Of a stretch of DNA of 64,000 nt, positions 7,916 through 14,409 are shown piece by piece. A program made the translations under genes and the position numbers. The stretch's first letter is position 1. The number at the start of each line of letters is the position of its first letter. This stretch comes from an uncultured Collinsella sp. (lineage in GTDB: Bacteria > Actinomycetota > Coriobacteriia > Coriobacteriales > Coriobacteriaceae): positions 62,001 through 126,000 of the forward strand of contig CAKUOD010000003.1 in assembly GCA_934668695.1 (NCBI GenBank), written 5' to 3'. The notes beneath the pieces were generated by a model. The model saw nothing but the letters and a program-made list of their open reading frames with translations, had not been told where the DNA came from and did not search any database.

Positions 7916-8596
7916 CTACTCCCCAAACGCCATGTGGATAAAGCGTTTTGCGAACAGCTTATTGGCTACGTTGATGACGTGGCCCAGGAACAGTGCCGAG
8001 ATAGCGGTGGTTACACCAAAGCCGCCCAGGTTGTGCATGAGCACGAGTGATAGGGCGAGGGATGCCGCGACGTGTGAGCAGTCGAATACGACCTTAACAT
8101 CGCCAAAGCGACGCTTGAGCTTTTCGGCAATTACCTGCACCAGGCCATCCGGCGCGTTGGGCACGACGCCCATATTGACCACCAGGCTTACGCCAAACGC
8201 GGTGACGGCAAGCGAAAGCAGCATAGTCGCGACCTGCGCGGGGAGTGCGGTGGGGTGCAGAGGATTGACTGCCATAAAGAAGTCGGTGAAGCCGCCGATA
8301 AGCGTGGAGAAAAAGAGCTCGAGCAGAATGCGCGGCTGGAACTCACGGCGAAGAATAGCCAATTGGGCTGCAATGTAAGCGACGTAGGTCACGGTGATCC
8401 AAAAACCGAGCGTCTTGCCAGTGAGCATGGACAGGGTCGTGGCAAAGCAGGTGAGGGCGGCCACGCCAAGGCCCGATGCCGTCTGGAGGCTCATGCCGAG
8501 GGCCAAAATGGCAACGCCGACCAGATACATGAGCATCCTGGTCGCGGTGTGGCACCAATCGATGTTCTCGCCATTCATTACGATGAGCGGTCGCAT
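7916..8596 (-). CDS. YczE/YitT-like integral membrane protein
   Basis: The 226-residue protein has about five or six hydrophobic segments, starting after a cytoplasmic MRPLIVMNGENIDWCHTATR stretch. Motifs such as GVAILALGMSLQTASGLGVAALTCFATTLS and GFGVSLVVNMGVVPNAPDGL resemble YczE/YyaS-type proteins of unknown function. The start is preceded by GAAAGGA and an unusually long leader. That leader carries a promoter, a LacI-type operator identical to that of kdgK, a conserved hairpin and a ~130-nt RNA element also found before the KDPG aldolase gene. Coregulation with KDG metabolism suggests transport of a uronate or keto-deoxy acid, but this is inference. A longer frame start at 8680 would overlap the RNA element and is rejected. 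Confidence 0.75.
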   Translation of the reverse strand: MRPLIVMNGENIDWCHTATRMLMYLVGVAILALGMSLQTASGLGVAALTCFATTLSMLTGKTLGFWITVTYVAYIAAQLAILRREFQPRILLELFFSTLIGGFTDFFMAVNPLHPTALPAQVATMLLSLAVTAFGVSLVVNMGVVPNAPDGLVQVIAEKLKRRFGDVKVVFDCSHVAASLALSLVLMHNLGGFGVTTAISALFLGHVINVANKLFAKRFIHMAFGE

Positions 8597-8630
8597 GTTG
8601 CTGCCGTCCTTTCGGTTGTAAGGAATTGGG

Positions 8631-8757
8631 CTGACCTGGGCCGGCGCGAAGAGGGTTATCGGAGGCACTGCTTTTAGCAAGCAGAAGAGCCGGCCCCTGG
8701 TCAGTCATGTGGGAATGCCTTGCGTTGCCGGAATGGGACTGAAGGGCTCGGCAAGGC
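8631..8757 (-). ncRNA. Conserved structured leader element, copy A
   Basis: On the minus-strand transcript this lies 35 nt before the membrane-protein gene and matches 12937-13069 upstream of the KDPG aldolase gene. Shared blocks (plus strand) are GGTTATCGGAGGCACTGCTT, GCCGGC, GGAATGCC and GCCGGAATGGGACT. One helix pairs CTGACC..GGGCCGGC with GCCGGCCC..GGTCAG and encloses CTGCTT/AAGCAG. A second pairs GCCTTGC with GCAAGGC. The pairs change compensatorily between the copies. I recognise no known riboswitch class. Confidence 0.65.
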
Positions 8758-8787
8758 GGGAGGAAAGCAAAGAAGCTGCGTGCGCAT

Positions 8788-8825
8788 CAAGATGCCAAGA
8801 TGGTAGGGTGCGTCTTAGCATCTTG
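8788..8825 (-). ncRNA. Leader hairpin with conserved 22-nt loop, copy A
   Basis: Plus-strand arms CAAGATGC and GCATCTTG enclose a 22-nt loop containing AAGA...TCTT and GGTAGGGTGC. The same loop, with a different but equally paired stem, occurs at 14221-14272 before kdgK. It lies just downstream of the LacI operator in the membrane-protein transcript. Confidence 0.6.
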
Positions 8826-8838
8826 TTGCACACGCTTA

Positions 8839-8854
8839 ACGAAATCGGTTTCGT
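8839..8854. promoter_or_regulatory. LacI-type operator ACGAAATCGGTTTCGT (membrane-protein promoter)
   Basis: A 16-bp site with a central CG, identical to 14292-14307 and to the reverse complement of 8965-8980. It lies just downstream of the minus-strand promoter at 8863-8889, a position expected for repression. Confidence 0.7.
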
Positions 8855-8862
8855 TGCTGCCT

Positions 8863-8889
8863 AGTATACTCATCCGCGAACATTTGCAA
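8863..8889 (-). promoter_or_regulatory. Promoter TTGCAA-15-TATACT for the membrane-protein transcript
   Basis: On the minus strand the -35 is TTGCAA (8884-8889) and the -10 is TATACT (8863-8868). The identical hexamers with the same 15-bp spacer occur at 14318-14344 before kdgK. The spacer is shorter than usual, consistent with a regulated promoter. Confidence 0.55.
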
Positions 8890-8907
8890 ATATAATTTCA
8901 AAAGAAA

Positions 8908-8923
8908 AGGTGAACGTTCACCT
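8908..8923. promoter_or_regulatory. Operator AGGTGAACGTTCACCT between divergent transcripts
   Basis: A perfect 16-bp palindrome sharing its core with 2272-2287. It lies between the membrane-protein promoter and the HIT-gntP unit, so it could control either or both. Confidence 0.6.
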
Positions 8924-8964
8924 AATTGCAATAACTCATTAGATGTAAGATAGCGAAAGTTGAT

Positions 8965-8980
8965 ACGAAACCGATTTCGT
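8965..8980. promoter_or_regulatory. LacI-type operator ACGAAACCGATTTCGT upstream of HIT-gntP
   Basis: The exact reverse complement of the sites at 8839 and 14292. It lies about 110 bp before the HIT start codon. A GGTGCAA/TTGCACC hairpin follows at 9019-9041 in the same leader. Confidence 0.65.
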
Positions 8981-9088
8981 GTCATCTACGCATGCGTTGT
9001 ATCTGTCCGTCCTAGGGTGGTGCAAACGGGGGGATTGCACCTGCTGTAAATAACGACATTCTTTTTTGTCCAGATCGAAAGGATCATC

Positions 9089-9523
9089 ATGGAACAGCAC
9101 ACCGATTGCTCGTACTGCATGTGCGGGACCGACAACACGCTCGTCGATGCCTTTGGCATCCCCATGCTCGACCTGCCCGCCAGCAAGCTCATCTTGTTTA
9201 AAGAGCAGAGCCATAAAGGCCGCGTAATCGTTGCCTCCAAGCAGCATGTCGATGACATCTCTTGCATGTCCGAGGAGGACGCGGCTGCCTTTATGGCCGA
9301 CGTCCGTCACGTTGCCGCCGCGCTCCACAAGGCATTCAACCCCGATAAGATCAACTTTGGTGCCTACGGCGACACCATGCATCACCTGCATGTCCACATC
9401 GTCCCCAAGTACAAGAACGACCCGTTTGAGTTTGGCGACGTGTTTGCCATGAATCCCGGTCGCGTCACGCTCGAGCCGGCTCAGTACGACGAAATCGCCC
9501 AGGCAATCATCGCCAACCTGTAA
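9089..9523 (+). CDS. HIT-family nucleotide-binding protein
   Basis: The 144-residue protein shows the histidine triad HHLHVHIVPK near the C-terminal half and an N-terminal CSYCMC pair that may bind zinc. HIT proteins hydrolyse nucleotide phosphoramidates or dinucleoside polyphosphates; family members in operons with transporters have no assigned partner reaction. GAAAGGA precedes the ATG. The gene is 67 nt upstream of a GntP permease and sits behind two operators of the sugar-acid regulon, so it is probably coexpressed with that carrier. Confidence 0.88.
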   Translation: MEQHTDCSYCMCGTDNTLVDAFGIPMLDLPASKLILFKEQSHKGRVIVASKQHVDDISCMSEEDAAAFMADVRHVAAALHKAFNPDKINFGAYGDTMHHLHVHIVPKYKNDPFEFGDVFAMNPGRVTLEPAQYDEIAQAIIANL

Positions 9524-9590
9524 GGCGCTTGGGGTATCCCCCCTGTATTGCAAAACGCACAATTGCATAACTCGTAAGAGGAGTTTAATT

Positions 9591-10925
9591 ATGGATGCGG
9601 GAGTTGTTTCACTCCTTTGGGTGCTGGTGGGCGTTGTCCTGCTGGTTGCCATGATCGTTAAATTTAAGATTAACAGCATCATCGCGCTCATCCTTTCCGC
9701 CATCTTTATCGGCCTTGCCGACGGTATTTCTGTGGGCGACCTCGTTGCCACCATGGAAGACGGACTAGGCGGAACGCTCAAGTCGCTCGCGCTTATCATC
9801 ATTTTTGGTGCCGCCATCGGAAAGCTGATGACCGATTCGGGCGCCTCACAGCAGATTGCCGATACCATCGTCGATAAACTTGGCATTAAGCTGCTGCCCG
9901 TCGCGCTGCTGATCATCGGCGTCATCTTTGGTATGAGCATGTTCTACGAGGTAGCGTTTCTCATTGTTACCCCGCTCGTCATCAGCATCGCAAAAGAGGC
10001 CGATATTCCCTATATGCGCCTGATTATCCCGGCGGTGTCTGGCACCACGATGGGCCACTCCCTCTTTCCGCCGCAGCCTGGTCCCATGGCTCTGGTGAGC
10101 GCCTTTGGTGCCGAGGTCCCGCCTGTTTACATCTTTGGCCTGATCGTCACCATCCCGACGCTTATCTGCTCTGGCCTTTTGCTGTGCCACGTTATTCCCG
10201 GTCTTGATGACATGCCGCTCGGCAACGTTATGAAGCCGGCTGAGCGCAAGCCCGCCGAGGAACTGCCGCCGTTTTGGCTCTCCATTCTGGTGCCGCTGTT
10301 TCCCGCCATCATCATGATTGGTGCTTCGATTGTTAAGAACACCGTAGGCGAGGGCTGCTTTGCCTACGACCTTGCCAGCTGCATCGGCAGCGCCGATATC
10401 ACCATGCTTATCACGATGATTCTCGCCATGGTGGCCTATGGCTACACGCGCGGCATGGACGGTGGCGAGATCTCGAACTCCATGTCCGATGCCATTAAGG
10501 GCGTCGCGAACGTGCTGCTCGTTATTGGCGCCGGCGGCATCATGAAGCAGGTCATCATTACCTCTGGCGTTGGCGCGACCCTTGCCGACATGGTGAGCCT
10601 GATGCCGGTGTCTCCGCTGATTCTCGCCTGGGTGATTACGGTTGTTCTTCGCCTGCTTACCGGTCAGGGTACCGTCTCGGCCATTACTGCTGCTGGTGTT
10701 GTGGCGCCGATGGTTGCGCAGTTTGGCATTAACCCGGTGCTGGCAGTGCTCGTCTGCGCTTGCGCATCCAACACCATTACGCCCATGTACGACGGCGGCT
10801 ATCTGCTGTTCCAGCAGTCGTTTGGTCTGTCGATGAAGGACACGTACAAGACGTGGGGCCTGCTTGAGCTCGTCAACTCTGTTGTTGGCCTGATCATGGT
10901 TCTGATCCTGAGCCTGTTTATCTAG
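9591..10925 (+). CDS. GntP-family permease, second paralogue
   Basis: The 444-residue membrane protein has about 12 hydrophobic segments. Family features include LVAMIVKFKINSIIALILSA at the N terminus, GAAIGKLMTDSGASQQIAD, GTTMGHSLFPPQPGPMAL and the C-terminal NTITPMYDGGYLLFQQSFG. AAGAGGAG precedes the start. The sequence is clearly diverged from the 3254 permease, so a different sugar acid is likely. Its LacI-type operator is the same as that of kdgK, which suggests the substrate is metabolised through KDG. A long terminator follows. Confidence 0.9.
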   Translation: MDAGVVSLLWVLVGVVLLVAMIVKFKINSIIALILSAIFIGLADGISVGDLVATMEDGLGGTLKSLALIIIFGAAIGKLMTDSGASQQIADTIVDKLGIKLLPVALLIIGVIFGMSMFYEVAFLIVTPLVISIAKEADIPYMRLIIPAVSGTTMGHSLFPPQPGPMALVSAFGAEVPPVYIFGLIVTIPTLICSGLLLCHVIPGLDDMPLGNVMKPAERKPAEELPPFWLSILVPLFPAIIMIGASIVKNTVGEGCFAYDLASCIGSADITMLITMILAMVAYGYTRGMDGGEISNSMSDAIKGVANVLLVIGAGGIMKQVIITSGVGATLADMVSLMPVSPLILAWVITVVLRLLTGQGTVSAITAAGVVAPMVAQFGINPVLAVLVCACASNTITPMYDGGYLLFQQSFGLSMKDTYKTWGLLELVNSVVGLIMVLILSLFI

Positions 10926-10960
10926 GCTTGAGTGGATTGCTTTTATAGAACGCACTTGCG

Positions 10961-11009
10961 GCAAGGCCCAAAGACGGTTCTAGGATAACCGTCTTTGGGC
11001 CTTGCTTTT
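10961..11009 (+). terminator. Strong terminator after gntP
   Basis: Nineteen-base perfect arms (GCAAGGCCCAAAGACGGTT and its complement) with a 7-nt loop, followed by TTTTC. Confidence 0.9.
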
Positions 11010-11060
11010 CTCCTGCAACAACGGCAATCATCTCCCGACCATTCAGCCCATTCCTCCTTA

Positions 11061-11127
11061 AGTTGCGGTGAAATAGGGATTGTTTAGCAGCCCAGGAGGC
11101 ACAGACAGTCCCTATTTCACCGCAACT
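11061..11127. repeat. Palindromic repeat, family 1
   Basis: Perfect 19-bp arms AGTTGCGGTGAAATAGGGA and TCCCTATTTCACCGCAACT around a 29-bp centre. Related copies are at 1259 and 11892, so two copies bracket the gntR gene. Confidence 0.85.
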
Positions 11128-11184
11128 GCGGAGGCGGGGGATGCGATAGTATTGCATGGTGGTATTCGACTAACCGAGGGCTTT

Positions 11185-11877
11185 ATGGAACAGCACCAGC
11201 ATTATCAGAGTCTGCAAGACCAGGCATACAACGCATTGCGCTCCAAGATCATCTATGCCGAGCTCAAGCCCGGCACGCGCCTTTCGGCGATTGGTTTGGA
11301 AAAGGAGACGGGGATCGGTCGCACGCCCATCCGCGAGTCCTTTGTACGCCTGCGCGAGCAGGAGCTGGTGGAAACGCGCCCCAAGAGCGGTACCTATGTT
11401 TCAAAGATCAGCATGGAGCGTGCCGAGAACGCCTGCTTTTTGCGCGAAAAGCTCGAGAGAAGCGTGCTGATCAAATGCTGCTCGGCTGCCACGCCCGAGC
11501 AAAAGCACCGGCTTGAGCAAATCCTTGCCGAGTCCGAGGCACTCGACCATAGTGAGACGCGTCGCTTCTTTGACTTGGATAATCTGTTTCACGAGACGTG
11601 CTTTGAGATTGCCGGTCGCCATATGCTGTGGGATTGGATGAAGAGCATCAACACGCATTTTGAGCGCTACAACTGGCTGCGTGCGGTGTCGCAGGATCTG
11701 GACTGGGAGCCGATTCGTCGGCAACACCGCCGAATCCTCGAGGCCATTAAGGAAGGCGACACCGATGCGGCGAGCTATCTGGCGCAGACGCACCTGCATC
11801 TAATGCCCGAGGAGCAGGGCCCAGTTATCGCCCTGCATCCCGATTACTTTGAACTGTCCAAAGATTCGTCCATCTAA
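11185..11877 (+). CDS. GntR-family transcriptional regulator, FadR subfamily
   Basis: The 230-residue protein has a winged helix (DQAYNALRSKIIYAELKPGT, GIGRTPIRESFVRLREQELV, PKSGTYVSKI) and an FCD domain (DLDNLFHETCFEIAG, RQHRRILEAIKEGD). It stands alone, flanked on each side by a family 1 palindrome, downstream of the gntP terminator. The effector is unknown but the setting points to a sugar acid or an aldonate. The ATG is chosen because it begins at the normal distance from the helix-turn-helix and follows CGAGGG; an upstream in-frame start would run through the repeat. Confidence 0.85.
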   Translation: MEQHQHYQSLQDQAYNALRSKIIYAELKPGTRLSAIGLEKETGIGRTPIRESFVRLREQELVETRPKSGTYVSKISMERAENACFLREKLERSVLIKCCSAATPEQKHRLEQILAESEALDHSETRRFFDLDNLFHETCFEIAGRHMLWDWMKSINTHFERYNWLRAVSQDLDWEPIRRQHRRILEAIKEGDTDAASYLAQTHLHLMPEEQGPVIALHPDYFELSKDSSI

Positions 11878-11891
11878 TCTATCCCCTCATA

Positions 11892-11957
11892 AGTTGCGGT
11901 GAAATAGGGACTGTTTGCGGCCCAGGCGGCGCAAGCAGTCCCTATTTCACCGCAACT
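11892..11957. repeat. Palindromic repeat, family 1
   Basis: Perfect 19-bp arms identical to those at 11061-11127. The centre differs slightly but keeps a GCCCAGGnGGC core. Confidence 0.85.
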
Positions 11958-11984
11958 GCGTTGGGGCATGGCCGGGGCACAAAG

Positions 11985-12054
11985 ATGCGGTGCCGTTTGG
12001 AGGAACAGACCGGAAGCAAGGGGTCGATTCCTCCAGACGGCACCGCATTTGTTT
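11985..12054 (+). terminator. Long hairpin with T tract
   Basis: Arms ATGCGGTGCCGTTTGGAGGAA (positions 11985-12005) and 12028-12048 pair with one mismatch and are followed by TTGTTTT. It probably ends the gntR transcript. Confidence 0.7.
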
Positions 12055-12096
12055 TGGCGCTCTGGGCTATGTTGAAGAGTTTAATCGGTCAAGAAA

Positions 12097-12195
12097 AAGC
12101 GGCTCGGGGGCGTGTCGCTTCCGTCACGTTCTATCAGCATACAAGACGGTTTCGGTTCTTGTCCGTGACGGAAACGGCACGCTTCCGAGCCGCTT
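12097..12195. other. Large inverted repeat in gntR-aldolase intergenic space
   Basis: Outer arms AAGCGGCTCGG and CCGAGCCGCTT and inner arms TCCGTCAC and GTGACGGA bracket ~60 bp. No coding signal is visible. It may be another palindromic element or part of a convergent terminator region. Confidence 0.5.
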
Positions 12196-12226
12196 CAAAA
12201 ATGGGGGCGCAGTCTGGGCGCCCCCC
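12196..12226 (-). terminator. Terminator for the aldolase transcript
   Basis: On the minus strand a GCGCCCCC-type hairpin with a 7-nt loop is followed by ATTTTTG, 17 nt past the aldolase stop. Confidence 0.8.
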
Positions 12227-12242
12227 ACGATAGAGAGCTGGG

Positions 12243-12884
12243 TTAGGCGCGGACCTTCTTGACGACGTCCATGGCCTCGCGGGCGATCTGCTCGACCTTG
12301 GAGAAATCGCCGTCGGCGAACAGGGCCGGCTTGACCATCCAGGTGCCACCACAGGCGATGATGGCGGAGGAGCTCAGGTACTCTTCGACGTTAGCGGTGC
12401 TCACGCCGCCGGTGGGCATAAAGCGGTGACCGACAAACGGAGCGGCGAGGGCCTTGATGGTGTTGAGGCCGCCGTACTGGGCCGCGGGGAAGAACTTGGT
12501 GACCTTGAGGCCCAGGTTGACGGCAGCGGTGACCTCGGAGGGGGTCACGGTGCCGGGCAGCACGGGCAGGTCGATGTCGATGCAGTGCTTGACGACGTCC
12601 TCGTTGTAGCCCGGGGAGACGATGAACTTGGCGCCGGCGGCACGGGCCTGCTCAACCTGCTCGACGGTCAGGACGGTGCCGGCGCCCACGCACATCTCGG
12701 GCTCGGCCTCGGCCATAGCGGCGATGCACTCGGCGGCGCAAGCGGTGCGGAAGGTGACCTCGGCGGACTTCATGCCGGCGGCCATCAGGGCGTGAGCGAG
12801 CGGAGCGGCGTCCTCGACCTTGTCGAGCACGACGACCGGCACGATGCCCAGGGACTCAAGCGTGGTGTAGAACTGATCGAACAT
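12243..12884 (-). CDS. eda: 2-dehydro-3-deoxyphosphogluconate (KDPG) aldolase
   Basis: The 213-residue class I aldolase cleaves KDPG to pyruvate and glyceraldehyde 3-phosphate in the cytosol. The catalytic Glu (E42 in AEVTFRT), the GAGTVLT strand, the SPG loop, the Schiff-base Lys (K130 in VTKFFPA) and the GGV phosphate loop near the C terminus are all present. The ATG follows GAAAGGA at close spacing. The gene is downstream of kdgK in the same direction, separated by a 255-nt gap holding a hairpin and a structured RNA element. The two genes together finish the KDG route, but the element may set the aldolase level separately. Confidence 0.93.
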   Translation of the reverse strand: MFDQFYTTLESLGIVPVVVLDKVEDAAPLAHALMAAGMKSAEVTFRTACAAECIAAMAEAEPEMCVGAGTVLTVEQVEQARAAGAKFIVSPGYNEDVVKHCIDIDLPVLPGTVTPSEVTAAVNLGLKVTKFFPAAQYGGLNTIKALAAPFVGHRFMPTGGVSTANVEEYLSSSAIIACGGTWMVKPALFADGDFSKVEQIAREAMDVVKKVRA

Positions 12885-12936
12885 GATGTTCCTTTCGATG
12901 TGCGGCGCGCATGGGCGCGTAATTGCTAAAAAAGAT

Positions 12937-13069
12937 TGGCCTTGGCCGGCTTTGGGATGGTTATCGGAGGCACTGCTTGGGGTCACAAGCAATTCCAAAG
13001 CCGGCAACTCGGCCAGTCGTGAAGGAATGCCAGGCGGAGCCGGAATGGGACTAAGTGGCTCTACCTGGC
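12937..13069 (-). ncRNA. Conserved structured leader element, copy B
   Basis: This matches 8631-8757. The same sequence blocks are kept while paired arms change together: TGGCC/GGCCA here against TGACC/GGTCA in copy A, and GCCAGG/CCTGGC here against GCCTTGC/GCAAGGC. It ends 53 nt before the aldolase start codon. Function is unknown; a cis-regulatory RNA is likely. Confidence 0.65.
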
Positions 13070-13084
13070 CGGAGGAATCGGGGA

Positions 13085-13124
13085 GCGGGCTGCAGGGGTA
13101 TGGGTATGGGAAACTGCAGCCCGC
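13085..13124 (-). other. Hairpin in the kdgK-aldolase gap
   Basis: Perfect 11-bp arms GCGGGCTGCAG and CTGCAGCCCGC with an 18-nt loop lie 16 nt after the kdgK stop. On the transcribed strand there is no U tract, so a processing or stability hairpin is as likely as a terminator. Confidence 0.6.
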
Positions 13125-13139
13125 GGAATGGGGAACGAA

Positions 13140-14174
13140 TTAACGGGCGACGCGGGTGCCACCGTCGGCGGCGTTGGCCACGGCGGCGATCTCGTCGGCG
13201 GTCACCAGGTTGGAATCGCCCTTGATGGTGAGCTTGAGGATCGAGGCCGCGATGGCGTAGTTGACGGCGTCCTGCGGGTCGAAGTCGTTGATGAGGGCAT
13301 GGACGAGGCCGGCGTTGAAAGCGTCGCCGGCGGCAACGCCCTCGAGCACGTGCACGTCATGGGCAGGGGAGAACCAGTGCTCACCGCTCTCGGCGTCATA
13401 AAGCATGCCCATCCAGATGGAGCGCTCGACGCAGGAGATGTTGCGGACGACGGAGGCGACCTTCTTGCAGCCGTACTCGGCGCAGATCTGACGGGCCATC
13501 TCGACGTAGGTGTCGCGCTCCTCGATGCCGTGGGCAAGGGAGCCGGAGACGCAGGTCATGCCAAGGCCGGCAGGAGCGTCCTCGTCGTTGGCGATGCAGA
13601 TGTCGACGAGCGGCAGGAGCTCCTTCATGGTTGCCTGCGACTTCTCGGGCGACCACATCTTGCCGCGGTAGTTAACGTCGCACACGGTGGTGATGCCCTT
13701 GGCGCGGCAAGCGGTAAGGGCATCCTTGCAGGCGGCGGCCATCTCGTCGGAGACGGCGGGGGTCACGCCAGAGAAGTAGAAGACGTCGATGCCCTCGAGG
13801 ATCTCGTCCCAGTTAAAGACGTCGCGCTTGGCCATGTTGATGGCCGAGTACTTGCGGTCGTAGACGCAGCCGTTGCCGCGCTGCGAAGCGCCGACCTCAA
13901 ACACATAGGAACCAAGACGATCGCCCTGACGCACAACGCGCGTGGTGTCGACGTCGTAGACCTTCAGCGAGCGCAGGGCGCACTCGCCCAGGCGGTTGGC
14001 CGGAACGACGGAAACGTAAGCGGCCTTGTCGCCCTGGTAGGCCAGGGAAAGCGCGGTGTTGGCCTCGGCGCCGCCGTAGCGGACATCAAACTCGGTCGCC
14101 TGCTCAATACGCAGGTGATCTTTGGGCGAGAGCCTCATCATGATCTCGCCGAAGGTAAGAACCGTTTTACCCAT
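13140..14174 (-). CDS. kdgK: 2-keto-3-deoxygluconate kinase (PfkB family)
   Basis: The 344-residue ribokinase-fold enzyme phosphorylates KDG to KDPG. The N-terminal MGKTVLTFGEIMMRLSP and RYGGAEANTALSLA segments, the GVTPAVSDEM region and the C-terminal anion hole/catalytic motif VAAGDAFNAGLVHAL are visible; the Asp of AGD is the expected base. AGAAGGAG precedes the ATG. The transcript starts at a promoter carrying two LacI-type operators and a conserved hairpin, divergent from the lacI gene, and continues toward the aldolase. The substrate assignment rests on context; other PfkB sugar kinases are possible. Confidence 0.88.
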   Translation of the reverse strand: MGKTVLTFGEIMMRLSPKDHLRIEQATEFDVRYGGAEANTALSLAYQGDKAAYVSVVPANRLGECALRSLKVYDVDTTRVVRQGDRLGSYVFEVGASQRGNGCVYDRKYSAINMAKRDVFNWDEILEGIDVFYFSGVTPAVSDEMAAACKDALTACRAKGITTVCDVNYRGKMWSPEKSQATMKELLPLVDICIANDEDAPAGLGMTCVSGSLAHGIEERDTYVEMARQICAEYGCKKVASVVRNISCVERSIWMGMLYDAESGEHWFSPAHDVHVLEGVAAGDAFNAGLVHALINDFDPQDAVNYAIAASILKLTIKGDSNLVTADEIAAVANAADGGTRVAR

Positions 14175-14220
14175 GGTCGCGTAGCTCCTTCTTGTCTGTG
14201 CGTACACCTTTGATATGGCG

Positions 14221-14272
14221 TTGGCACGGAGGTGCCAAGACGGTAGGGTGCATCTTTGCACCTCCGTGCCAA
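14221..14272 (-). ncRNA. Leader hairpin with conserved 22-nt loop, copy B
   Basis: Perfect 15-bp arms TTGGCACGGAGGTGC and GCACCTCCGTGCCAA enclose the same 22-nt loop (AAGA...GGTAGGGTGC...TCTT, plus strand) as at 8788-8825. The stem bases differ between copies but remain paired. It sits in the kdgK 5' untranslated region. Confidence 0.65.
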
Positions 14273-14277
14273 CGCTT

Positions 14278-14307
14278 ACCGAAATCGGTTTACGAAATCG
14301 GTTTCGT
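14278..14307. promoter_or_regulatory. Tandem LacI-type operators in the kdgK-lacI intergenic region
   Basis: CCGAAATCGGTTTAC overlaps the perfect match ACGAAATCGGTTTCGT (14292-14307). Both lie just downstream of the kdgK promoter and upstream of lacI, so repression and autoregulation by the adjacent LacI protein are likely. Confidence 0.7.
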
Positions 14308-14317
14308 TTCGAGTTGT

Positions 14318-14344
14318 AGTATACTCACCTACAACGTTTTGCAA
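14318..14344 (-). promoter_or_regulatory. kdgK promoter TTGCAA-15-TATACT
   Basis: Minus-strand -35 TTGCAA at 14339-14344 and -10 TATACT at 14318-14323, the same as the promoter at 8863-8889. The AGTATACT core is itself palindromic, so it may also serve lacI on the plus strand. Confidence 0.55.
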
Positions 14345-14409
14345 GCGAGATTTTTAAAAAAATGCCTAAAATGGCTAAGATTACCGACACATGGGAAACG
14401 GGGTGCGCC

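Noticed and set aside
8631..8757. Possible cobalamin or other known riboswitch in the membrane-protein leader
   Set aside because: None of the core sequence boxes of the classes I know is present; it is reported as an unassigned element instead.
9010..9045. T-box-like AGGGTGGTGC stretch in the HIT-gntP leader
   Set aside because: It lacks the full T-box sequence, a specifier stem and an antiterminator, and the gene is not an amino-acid or tRNA-charging gene.
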